From Paraburkholderia sp. BCC1886 (GTDB taxonomy: Bacteria; Pseudomonadota; Gammaproteobacteria; Burkholderiales; Burkholderiaceae), in NCBI RefSeq assembly GCF_900996245.1, contig NZ_CAAJGK010000096.1, positions 62,001 to 126,000 on the forward strand: a stretch of 64,000 nt of DNA. The letters are read 5' to 3'. The notes beneath the pieces were generated by a model that was not told where the DNA came from, ran no database searches, and saw nothing but the letters and a program-made list of their open reading frames with translations. Made by a program: the position numbers and the translations under genes. Within the stretch, counting starts at the first letter, position 1, and every line of letters begins with the position of its first letter. Positions 46,713-54,341 of this stretch are shown here, one piece after another.

Positions 46713-47882
46713 GTGAAGAAACAGTTATTCATCATGGCGGCTTTGCTGGGCGGGAGCGGTCTCGTTCATGCGCAGAGTTCGGTCACGTTGTACGGGATCA
46801 TCAACGAGGCGATCACCTATTCGAGCAACCAGGGCGGCCATAGCGCCGTCCAGTTGACCGGCAACGGCGAGTACGGCAGCCGTTGGGGTCTGCGCGGCAG
46901 CGAGGAGCTGGGCGGCGGCACCAGGGCGATCTTCACGCTCGAGAACGGTTTCAGTCCGACGAGCGGCGCGCTGGGGCAGAACAACCGGATGTTCGGCCGG
47001 CAGGCATTCGTCGGCTTTTCCAACGCGGACTACGGCACGTTGACGTTCGGCCGCCAGTACGACGCGATCGTCGGCACCTTGCAGACGATGACCTCGAACG
47101 GCGCGTGGGGCGGCGTGATGTTTTCGCACCCGTACGACAACGACAACACCGACGACTATCTGCGCGTCAACAATTCCATCAAGTACGTATCGCCGAACAT
47201 GAAGGGCTTCACCGGCACGGCCATGTATGCGTTGAGCAACGCGCCCGGTGCGTTCGCCAACAACCGCATGTGGTCGCTCGGCGGCATCTACACGCAAGGG
47301 GCGTTCTCGATTGCCGCGGCTTACTCGCTCTACGACGAGCCGGGCGTCAACACGACCGCGACCGTGAACACCAACGGCGCGATTACCTGTTGCGATGCGC
47401 CGATCACGTCAAAACGCGAGCAGATCGCCGGACTCGGCGCGTCGTATGTGGTCGGGCCCGCCAAGCTTAGCCTGATGTACAGCAACGCCATCTATAACAA
47501 CGTCGGCACCACGCTCACGAGCGGCGTCAACTATCGCTTCAACAATTACGAAGCGAATGCGCGCTTCACGCTGAACCCGTCGCTGTTCTTCGGCATGGCC
47601 TACACGTACACGAGCGACGACATCACCGGCGGTCCGAACGGGCCGGCGCAGGTGCACTGGCATCAGGTCAACCTGCTGGTCGACAAATTCATCTCCAAGC
47701 GCACGTCGTTCTATACCGAGCTGATTTTCCTGCGCGCGGCGGGCGGCGGTTTCGCGCGGCCCACCGGCGCACCGCTGCCGGCCACGTCGGGCGGACTGCT
47801 CGCTTCGCAGATCCAGACCATGACGGCGTCTTCCGGACAGAACCAGGCGGTTTTCAGCGTCGGCCTCGTGCACAAGTTCTAG
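46713..47882 (+). CDS. Gram-negative trimeric porin (OmpC-like)
   Basis: 389 residues from GTG 46713, preceded by GGAGAAG. Upstream in-frame ATGs (46608) would run through the operator and give no signal peptide. The signal ends near GLVHAQ; the mature part begins SSVTLYGIINEAITYSSNQGG and has the family blocks WGLRGSEELGGGTRAIFTLENGF and YGTLTFGRQYDAIVG. It ends in Phe (VFSVGLVHKF), the assembly signal. Placed in the LacI-type regulon between the ABC transporter and the hydantoinase, it probably gives outer-membrane entry for the same compound (inference). Confidence 0.93.
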   Translation: MKKQLFIMAALLGGSGLVHAQSSVTLYGIINEAITYSSNQGGHSAVQLTGNGEYGSRWGLRGSEELGGGTRAIFTLENGFSPTSGALGQNNRMFGRQAFVGFSNADYGTLTFGRQYDAIVGTLQTMTSNGAWGGVMFSHPYDNDNTDDYLRVNNSIKYVSPNMKGFTGTAMYALSNAPGAFANNRMWSLGGIYTQGAFSIAAAYSLYDEPGVNTTATVNTNGAITCCDAPITSKREQIAGLGASYVVGPAKLSLMYSNAIYNNVGTTLTSGVNYRFNNYEANARFTLNPSLFFGMAYTYTSDDITGGPNGPAQVHWHQVNLLVDKFISKRTSFYTELIFLRAAGGGFARPTGAPLPATSGGLLASQIQTMTASSGQNQAVFSVGLVHKF

Positions 47883-47897
47883 CCATACCGTTTTTCA

Positions 47898-47926
47898 CGG
47901 CGCGGACCGCATAAACGGCCGCGCCG
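47898..47926 (+). terminator. Hairpin after the porin
   Basis: CGGCGCGG (47898-47905) and CCGCGCCG (47919-47926) form an 8-bp GC-only stem, with a shorter inner pairing CCG/CGG in the loop. No T-run follows. It could reduce read-through from the porin into hyuA or stabilise the porin message. Confidence 0.5.
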
Positions 47927-47951
47927 CTTCGACTACCAAGCAAGGTGTGTA

Positions 47952-50099
47952 ATGACAGCAAGGACTGAAAGACTTTACCGGGCCGGCGTGGATATCGGCG
48001 GCACGTTCACCGATATCGTCGTGATCGGCGACGACGGCGTGATTCATACGAAGAAGGTGTCGTCCACCCCGCAGGACTATGGCCTCGCGATCGTCGGCGG
48101 TCTGCAGGCTTTGCTCGGCTCGCTCGACGCGCACCCGCAACAGGTGACCGAACTGGTTCACGCGACCACCATCGCGACGAATACCGTGCTCGAAGGCAAG
48201 GGCGCACGCACCGCGCTGGTCACCACACGCGGCTTTCGCGACGTGGTGGAGATCGGCCGGTTGCGCGTGCCGATGCTGTACAACCTCGCGTATCAGAAGC
48301 CGGAACCGCTGGCGAAGCGCCGGCACCGCTACGAGGTCGACGAACGTCTGCTGGCCGACGGTTCCGTGGATACACCGCTCGACGATGCCCAGGTGCTCGA
48401 TATCGCGCGCCGGATCGCCGACGAGAAGATCGAAGCGGTCGCCATTAGCCTGATTCACGCGTACGCCAACCCGGAACACGAAATCCGTATTCGCGACCTG
48501 TTGCGCGGCGCACTGGGCGACACGGTCTATCTGACCTGCTCGCACGAAATCCTGCCGGAGATTCGCGAGTACGAACGCACCAGCACGACTGTCGTGAACG
48601 CTTATCTCGGACCGGTCGTGGTCAGCTACCTGCATTCGCTGATCGACAAGCTGCGCGCGATCGGCATGAGCGGCCCGGTGCAGATCATGCACTCGAACGG
48701 CGGCGTGATGAGCGCCGCGATGGTCATGCAGAAGCCCGCCACGATCATCGAGTCGGGGCCTGCCGCGGGGGTGATCGCGGGCGCGTCGGTCGCCGCCGCG
48801 TCGGGTTACGCCGACTGCATTACGGTCGACATGGGCGGGACGACCGCGAAGGCCGCGATCATCGAGAAAGGCGAGCCCGCACGGACCACGGAGTACGAAG
48901 TCGGCGCGGGCATCAACGTCAGCAGCAAACTCGTGAAGGGCGGCGGCCATGCGGTGAAGCTGCCGTTTATCGACGTCTCCGAAATCGGCGCGGGCGGCGG
49001 CAGTCTGGTGCGCATCGACGCGGGCGGCCTCGTCAAGGTGGGGCCGGATTCGGCCGGTTCGGTGCCGGGCCCGGTCTGCTACGACGCGGGCGGCACCATC
49101 CCCACGCTTACGGATGCGGTGCTCGCGCTCGGCTATCTGAACCCGGCGTATCTGGCAGGCGGCGAGTTGAAGATCAACCAGCAGAAGTCGCTCGAAGCCA
49201 TGCGTTCGCAGATTGCCGAGCCCACGCATACCGAATTGCACGAAGCCGCGTACGGCGTATTCGCAATCGCGGCGTCCACGATGACCCGCGCGGTGAAAGC
49301 GGTGTCGACTTATCGCGGACGCGATCCGCGTGAATTCGCGTTGTTCGCGTTCGGCGGCAACGGGCCGATCATCGTTCATGCGATCGCCGAACTGCTGGAC
49401 ATGAAGACCGTGATCGTGCCGCCGAGCCCGGGTGTGTTCAGCGCGCTCGGTTTGCTGTTTTCGTCGACACAGCACGAGTTCATGCAGACCATGTTCTGCC
49501 GTCTGGACGAAGCGGCGGCAAAGACCTTGGGCAATGCGCTCGACGACCTCGTCGCGCGCGCCACGGCCGACATGACCGCCGAAGGCAACCTGTTCGACGA
49601 TATCGCGTTGCAGTGCGCACTGGACCTGCGCTATACGGGCCAGGCTTACGAACTGACCGTGCCGATCGTCTGGCAGGCCGGCGAGCCGCTCGATATCGGG
49701 CCGGTCGCGGCGGCCTTTCACGCTGAACACGAGCGGACTTACGGCCATGCCTCCGCGGACGAGGTTATCGAACTGGTCAATCTGCGCGCGGTCGGCTCGC
49801 TGCGCTCGCAAAACGGCCGCGCGTACGACGCGCGCCGTGCCGGCGGAAGCCGGGCAAGTGACGGGAGTAACGCGCTCGCCACCGGGCGCGCGGGCTCGTA
49901 CCGCCGCGCTTATTTCGGCAAGACACATGGCTTCGTCGATACGCCCGTCATCTCCCGCGCCGATCTGCGCGCCGCGCCGATGACCGGCCCGCTGATCGTC
50001 GAAGAGTACGACTCGACCTGCGTCGTGCCGCCGAACGCCGGCGCGCGCGTCGATGCTCACGAAAACATCGTCATCACGTTCCTGGAGCAATCCGCATGA
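47952..50099 (+). CDS. hyuA: ATP-dependent hydantoinase/5-oxoprolinase, subunit A (HyuA type)
   Basis: 715 residues, standard. The N-terminal HydA domain starts with the ATP-binding motif VDIGGTFTDIVVIG, and the second phosphate motif is VDMGGTTAKAAII (about 290). Between them are HATTIATNTVLEGKGARTALVTTRGFRDVVEIGR and HSNGGVMSA. Known members hydrolyse 5-oxoproline, N-methylhydantoin or related cyclic amides with ATP, and form a complex with subunit B. It overlaps hyuB by 4 bases and follows the porin by 69 bases. The substrate is not predictable, but the linked peptide-type transporter and porin suggest import of a cyclic amide. Confidence 0.92.
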   Translation: MTARTERLYRAGVDIGGTFTDIVVIGDDGVIHTKKVSSTPQDYGLAIVGGLQALLGSLDAHPQQVTELVHATTIATNTVLEGKGARTALVTTRGFRDVVEIGRLRVPMLYNLAYQKPEPLAKRRHRYEVDERLLADGSVDTPLDDAQVLDIARRIADEKIEAVAISLIHAYANPEHEIRIRDLLRGALGDTVYLTCSHEILPEIREYERTSTTVVNAYLGPVVVSYLHSLIDKLRAIGMSGPVQIMHSNGGVMSAAMVMQKPATIIESGPAAGVIAGASVAAASGYADCITVDMGGTTAKAAIIEKGEPARTTEYEVGAGINVSSKLVKGGGHAVKLPFIDVSEIGAGGGSLVRIDAGGLVKVGPDSAGSVPGPVCYDAGGTIPTLTDAVLALGYLNPAYLAGGELKINQQKSLEAMRSQIAEPTHTELHEAAYGVFAIAASTMTRAVKAVSTYRGRDPREFALFAFGGNGPIIVHAIAELLDMKTVIVPPSPGVFSALGLLFSSTQHEFMQTMFCRLDEAAAKTLGNALDDLVARATADMTAEGNLFDDIALQCALDLRYTGQAYELTVPIVWQAGEPLDIGPVAAAFHAEHERTYGHASADEVIELVNLRAVGSLRSQNGRAYDARRAGGSRASDGSNALATGRAGSYRRAYFGKTHGFVDTPVISRADLRAAPMTGPLIVEEYDSTCVVPPNAGARVDAHENIVITFLEQSA

Positions 50100-51943
50100 C
50101 TACCCAGCAGGCCGCTTCGGCGGGCACCGACGCCATCACGCTCGAGATCGTCAAGAACGCGCTCGGCTCCATTGCCGATGAAATGGCGCTCGTCGTGCTG
50201 CGCACCGCGTATTCGCCGATCGTGCGCGATTCGATGGATTTCTCCACCGCGGTATTCGACCGCGCCGGGCGCGTCATCGCGCAGGGCTTGACCTTGCCGA
50301 TTCATCTCGGCGCGTTTCCGGCCGCGATGAACAACGTGATCGAGCGCTTCGGCGCAAGCGGCAAACCGGGCGACATCTACATCATGAACGACCCGTACAC
50401 GTCGGGCGGCATGCATCTGCCGGACGTGTATCTGATCCAGCCGGTGTTCTACGCGTCGCGTATCGAAGGCTATGTCGCGACCATCGTCCACCATGCCGAC
50501 GTCGGCGGCATGGCGCCGGGCAGCATGGCGATCGGCGCGACCGAGATCTATCAGGAAGGCTTGCGCATTCCGTTGATGAAGCTATTCGATGCCGGCGAGG
50601 TCAACGCCGCACTCGTGCTGCTGCTGGAAACGAACTCGCGCATGCCCGGCCAGTTGCGCGGCGATCTGCGTGCGCAGGTGGCGTCGTGCAAAGCGGGCGA
50701 GCGCGGCCTCGTGCAGTTGCTCGTCAAGTACGGCGCCGAGGGTTTCGGGCGCCTCGTCGATGCGTTGCATGACTACGCCGAGCGCGTCACGCGTCAGGCA
50801 ATCGCCGCAATGCCGAACGGCGAATACCGTTACGAAGATTTCATCGACGGTCTGGGCGACACGCCCGTGCCGATCGCGTTTCGCGTCACGGTGACCGTCG
50901 CGGACGACGTCGTGCGGATCGACTGGACCGGCACCGATGCGCAGGTACAGGGCGCGATCAACGGACCGTTTGCGACCACGCAATCGGTCGCGTATGCGGC
51001 GGTGCGTTGTGCGATCGGCGTCGACGTGCCGAATTGCGAGGGCTTTTCGCGTCCCGTGGAAGTGTTTGCCGAAAGCGGTTCGATCGTGAACCCGGTCGAG
51101 CCGGCCGCGTGCGCGGCGCGCGGGATCATCGCGTATCGCATGTTCGACGTGTTGCAGGGCGCGTTCGCGCAGATCGTGCCCGACACGATTCCCGCACTCG
51201 GCGAGGGCGGCCCTTCGGTGGTGTCGATTTCCGGGCGCCGGCTCGCGAGCGAAGGCGGCGGCAACTGGCTGATTACCGACGGCGTGCTCGGCAGTTGGGG
51301 CGGCGGGCGCAACGACGGTTGCGAGGGCATTGCGAATCCGCTCGGCAATCTGTCGAACCAGCCGGTCGAACTGATCGAAGCCCGTTTGCCCCTGAAGATC
51401 ACGGAGTACGGTTTCGTCGCCGATTCGGGCGGCGCCGGCCAGCATCGCGGCGGTCTCGCGATGCGGCGCGCGTATGAGTTGCTGGGCGAGGAGGCGTTGC
51501 TCGGCCTGCGCTCCGACCGCCGCGTGCATCGACCGTCGGGTTCGCATGGTGGCCTGAGCGGCTCGCCTTCGCTGAATCTGCTGTCACGCCATGGTGGGAG
51601 CCGGTTGTTGCCGACCATGCCGAGCCAGGTGAGCGCGTTGCAGAAGGGCGACCGCTTCTGTCATATCGCCGCGGGCGGTGCCGGTCACGGCGACCCGTTG
51701 AGTCGCGCGCCCGACGCGGTGCGGGAAGACGTGCTGGACGAACGGATTTCCGAGCGGATGGCGCGCGAAGTGTACGGCGTCGTGTTCGATGGCGCGTCGC
51801 GGGCGGTGGACGAGGCACGCACGGTTGAAATGCGCCGTGTTCTGCAGACGTCGAGTACCGCAGAACGCGTCGCGAAACAGGAAGCGTTGTTCCTGCAATC
51901 GACCGGTGTCGATGCTGCGATCGCGGGCGAATTCCAACGGTGA
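50096..51943 (+). CDS. hyuB: ATP-dependent hydantoinase/5-oxoprolinase, subunit B (HyuB type)
   Basis: 615 residues. It begins with DAITLEIVKNALGSIADEMALVVLRTAYSPIVRDSMDFSTAVFD, the family's N-terminal block, and carries IMNDPYTSGGMHLPDV and HHADVGGMAPGSMA, both diagnostic. Later come CAARGIIAYRMFDVLQGAF and GGRNDGCEGIANP, then DSGGAGQHRGGLAMRR and the end GGAGHGDPLSR. It pairs with HyuA to hydrolyse cyclic amides with ATP. Start ATG 50096 overlaps hyuA. The alanine-racemase-like gene follows 20 bases later, so all three form an operon. Confidence 0.93.
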   Translation: MTTQQAASAGTDAITLEIVKNALGSIADEMALVVLRTAYSPIVRDSMDFSTAVFDRAGRVIAQGLTLPIHLGAFPAAMNNVIERFGASGKPGDIYIMNDPYTSGGMHLPDVYLIQPVFYASRIEGYVATIVHHADVGGMAPGSMAIGATEIYQEGLRIPLMKLFDAGEVNAALVLLLETNSRMPGQLRGDLRAQVASCKAGERGLVQLLVKYGAEGFGRLVDALHDYAERVTRQAIAAMPNGEYRYEDFIDGLGDTPVPIAFRVTVTVADDVVRIDWTGTDAQVQGAINGPFATTQSVAYAAVRCAIGVDVPNCEGFSRPVEVFAESGSIVNPVEPAACAARGIIAYRMFDVLQGAFAQIVPDTIPALGEGGPSVVSISGRRLASEGGGNWLITDGVLGSWGGGRNDGCEGIANPLGNLSNQPVELIEARLPLKITEYGFVADSGGAGQHRGGLAMRRAYELLGEEALLGLRSDRRVHRPSGSHGGLSGSPSLNLLSRHGGSRLLPTMPSQVSALQKGDRFCHIAAGGAGHGDPLSRAPDAVREDVLDERISERMAREVYGVVFDGASRAVDEARTVEMRRVLQTSSTAERVAKQEALFLQSTGVDAAIAGEFQR

Positions 51944-51963
51944 TGAAACGGAGAGGGATGACT

Positions 51964-53121
51964 ATGTCTACATCGGATTCCGGTTCACTGCCGCTAACCG
52001 ACAGGCAGCGCGTGCGTTTGTTGCGCCCTAGCTGGGCCGAACTCGACTATGGCGCGATCGCCGCGAATCTGGCGGTCGCACGCGAGCAGGTCGGGCAGGC
52101 CACGAAAATCTACTTCGTCTGCAAGGGCGATGGGTTCGGCTTCGGCGCGGCGAATGTTGCGCGGCTGGCGGCGCAGGCGGGTGTCGATGGATTTTGTGTG
52201 GGCAGCCCCGAGGAGGGGCTGGCGATTCGCGAGACGGGTATCGATCGGGAGATACTGCTGTTCGCCTCGACCTTGCCGGAGGACGCGGCGCAGGTGGCCG
52301 CCTTGGGGCTGACGGTGACCATCCAGAGTCTGGACAGCCTGTATGGGTTCATCGAGGCAGGCGTCGCGGTCGACGCGTTTCTGGAGATCGATCCCGGCTT
52401 TGGCCGTTTCGGGTTTTTACCGGCGCAGTGGCCGCTTGCGTTCGAGGCGCTGCGCAAGCAGTCGGCAGTGCGGTTGAAGGGCGTCTACACGCACTTGAGT
52501 TCGCCGGAGAGCAACACGGTGACGCGCGATCAGGCCGGCGTGTTCGACGCCGCGCTGGCCGATGCGCGGGCCGCGGGATTCGTCGATCTGATCGCGATGC
52601 TGGCCAGCTCGCGGGTCATGCTCGCGCATCCGCATCTGGCCTATCAGGCGGTGGACCCAGGCCGCTTTTTATATGGCGCGCTCGATGGCGACTGGATGGC
52701 GCGCGCGCCATTGCGGCCGATGTTGCGCGCGGTGCGTGGACGGATCATTCACGTGCAGGAACATGCGGCGGGGTCGACGCTGGGGATCGGCTATGCCGAG
52801 CCGATCCGCCTCGACCGTGCGGTGCGGATCGGCGTGGTGCCGATCGGTTTCTGGGACGGGCTGAACCATGTGCCGCCGCTCGGCCGCGTGCTGGTGCAGG
52901 GTCGGGCGGCGCCGATTCTCGGACGCCGCTCGTTCCAGCACACGGTGGTGGATATCAGCGCGATTGCGCAGGCGGGGATCGGCAGTGTGGTGACGTTGCT
53001 GGGCGAGGATGGCGGGCAGACGATCAGCATCGACGAGATGGCGCAGACGATGCGATTGCCGGTGATGGAGTTGATTCCGAGGCTGGTGCGGAGTTTGCCG
53101 CATGTGGGGGTGCCCATGTAA
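51964..53121 (+). CDS. Alanine-racemase-fold PLP protein lacking the usual Tyr base
   Basis: 385 residues from ATG 51964, preceded by GGAGAGGG; two in-frame ATGs upstream are less well placed. The PLP-Lys is seen in KIYFVCKGDGFGFG (about K54), at the place of the VVKANAYGHG block of alanine racemase. The C-terminal barrel contains VVPIGFWDG and GRRSFQHTVVDIS, aligned to the IGYADG and GRISMDQ regions. In alanine racemase the second catalytic base is the Tyr of a V-S-Y-G block; here the matching block reads L-G-I-G (about 273-276), so that Tyr is Ile. It may act on a different amino acid, or by a one-base mechanism. Being last in the hydantoinase operon, it may handle the stereochemistry of the amino acid released (inference). 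Confidence 0.85.
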   Translation: MSTSDSGSLPLTDRQRVRLLRPSWAELDYGAIAANLAVAREQVGQATKIYFVCKGDGFGFGAANVARLAAQAGVDGFCVGSPEEGLAIRETGIDREILLFASTLPEDAAQVAALGLTVTIQSLDSLYGFIEAGVAVDAFLEIDPGFGRFGFLPAQWPLAFEALRKQSAVRLKGVYTHLSSPESNTVTRDQAGVFDAALADARAAGFVDLIAMLASSRVMLAHPHLAYQAVDPGRFLYGALDGDWMARAPLRPMLRAVRGRIIHVQEHAAGSTLGIGYAEPIRLDRAVRIGVVPIGFWDGLNHVPPLGRVLVQGRAAPILGRRSFQHTVVDISAIAQAGIGSVVTLLGEDGGQTISIDEMAQTMRLPVMELIPRLVRSLPHVGVPM

Positions 53122-53182
53122 GGTGGACGGATTGACGAAATTCGGAATTGGGTTGCTAAATCAATTGATAGACTTGACAATA

Positions 53183-53223
53183 GCGTCAGTAAATTTGACG
53201 CCTAATCCAGTTCAACTGACGCT
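53183..53223. promoter_or_regulatory. Inverted repeats in the ietA leader
   Basis: GCGTCA (53183-53188) and TGACGC (53196-53201) are inverted around a 7-base spacer. AGCGTCAG (53182-53189) is also complementary to CTGACGCT (53216-53223), which ends 5 bases before the ATG. TTGACA at 53174-53179 lies just upstream. The repeats could be an operator for the HTH tail of the ATPase or an RNA hairpin covering the start. Confidence 0.5.
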
Positions 53224-53228
53224 CAACC

Positions 53229-54341
53229 ATGCTCTCGTCTACGTCCGACCTCATTGCGTTTGCCGAGGCAGCGATGTCTGCCGACTACGATCGCATCCGC
53301 CACGTCGGCCAGCGGCTGTGTAAGGAACTGGCGACGCAGGACGCCGAGGGCGCGAGACTGCTGAAGCAGGCAATCGGTCGCAAAGGCGTCCCGCTTCGCG
53401 CGGCCGGATATTCAGAGGCGCTGCCGGTCGACAACAAGTCACGGCTGCCGTTGCTGGAGGCGCACGATACGCCCGACGTGCCGATCTTCCTCGACGAGAG
53501 GGGAAAGTCGTCATTCGATGCGTTCCTCGCCGATGCCACGCATTTCGACAAGCTCGTCGCGCGCGGCATCGCCTCACGTCTGGCGCTGATGTTGAGTGGG
53601 CCGCCAGGCACCGGCAAAACCCTGCTTGCGGGTCATATCGCGGCGCAACTCGGTCGCAAGCTCTACGTGGTGCGCCTCGATTCCGTCATCTCTTCATTGC
53701 TCGGTGACACGGCAAAGAATATTCGGGGCATTTTCGATTTCGTTGCGGGGAAAAATGCGGTTCTGTTTCTCGACGAACTGGACGCGATTGCGAAAATGCG
53801 CGACGACCGCAACGAGTTGGGGGAATTGAAGCGCGTCGTCAATACCGTCATTCAGGGAATCGACTCGCTCGAAGCGGGCACCATCGTGATCGCCGCGACC
53901 AATCATGCCCAGATGCTCGACACGGCAATCTGGAGACGTTTCCCCTACAAGATCGAGTTCGGTGAGCCGGAGCGGGATCTGCGAGAGGCACTGTGGTTCC
54001 ACTTTCTCGGCGGCAATCCCGCCGACGAGGTCGCGTCGCGTATGTTGGCCTTGTTATCGGCCGGGCTGAACGGCGCCGACATTCAGGAGCTGGCGCTGGC
54101 TGCACGACGCTCGGCGGCGCACCATGACGCGAGCGTCGACATGGGAAGTCTTGCTTGTACCCTGATGCGCCGTTATGAAGGGAAAAATGCCGCCCCGGAT
54201 GCATACGTCGCCGACAAGCGGCATCTGGTCGAAACACTGGTGCACCGGCATGGCGTCTCCCAAGCCGAGGTAGCAAGGTTTCTGGGCGTGTCCCGGCAAG
54301 CCATCTCGCCTTATCTGAAGCACGCAGAAGATGGCCACTGA
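53229..54341 (+). CDS. ietA: AAA+ ATPase of an ietAS-type protease/ATPase module, with C-terminal HTH-like tail
   Basis: 370 residues. Walker A GPPGTGKT (124-131), Walker B LFLDELDA (179-186), sensor-1 ATNH (223-226) and an Arg-finger-like WRRF (235-238) mark an AAA+ ATPase of the FtsH/Vps4-like group. The last 30 residues contain VSQAEVARFLGVSRQAISPYL (343-363, quoted here in two helices: QAEVARFLGVS and RQAISPYL), a classical HTH pattern. The next gene is a subtilisin-like protease that overlaps by 11 bases. The AAA+ ATPase plus subtilase pair is the layout of IetA/IetS, reported as a plasmid stability and incompatibility module and as an anti-phage system. The start has no ribosome site; an in-frame ATG at 53274 has a GAGG before it but would cut the N-terminal domain. 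Confidence 0.8.
   Translation: MLSSTSDLIAFAEAAMSADYDRIRHVGQRLCKELATQDAEGARLLKQAIGRKGVPLRAAGYSEALPVDNKSRLPLLEAHDTPDVPIFLDERGKSSFDAFLADATHFDKLVARGIASRLALMLSGPPGTGKTLLAGHIAAQLGRKLYVVRLDSVISSLLGDTAKNIRGIFDFVAGKNAVLFLDELDAIAKMRDDRNELGELKRVVNTVIQGIDSLEAGTIVIAATNHAQMLDTAIWRRFPYKIEFGEPERDLREALWFHFLGGNPADEVASRMLALLSAGLNGADIQELALAARRSAAHHDASVDMGSLACTLMRRYEGKNAAPDAYVADKRHLVETLVHRHGVSQAEVARFLGVSRQAISPYLKHAEDGH

Noticed and set aside
47895..50090. Minus-strand open frame of 731 codons under hyuA
   Set aside because: Antisense shadow; hyuA in the other strand has intact ATP-binding motifs and standard length.
40492..51943. Reading the isochorismatase-fold gene plus HyuAB as a creatinine (N-methylhydantoin to N-carbamoylsarcosine to sarcosine) pathway
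   Set aside because: N-carbamoylsarcosine amidase needs the active-site Cys, which is absent here, and this protein is exported by Tat whereas HyuAB is cytoplasmic.
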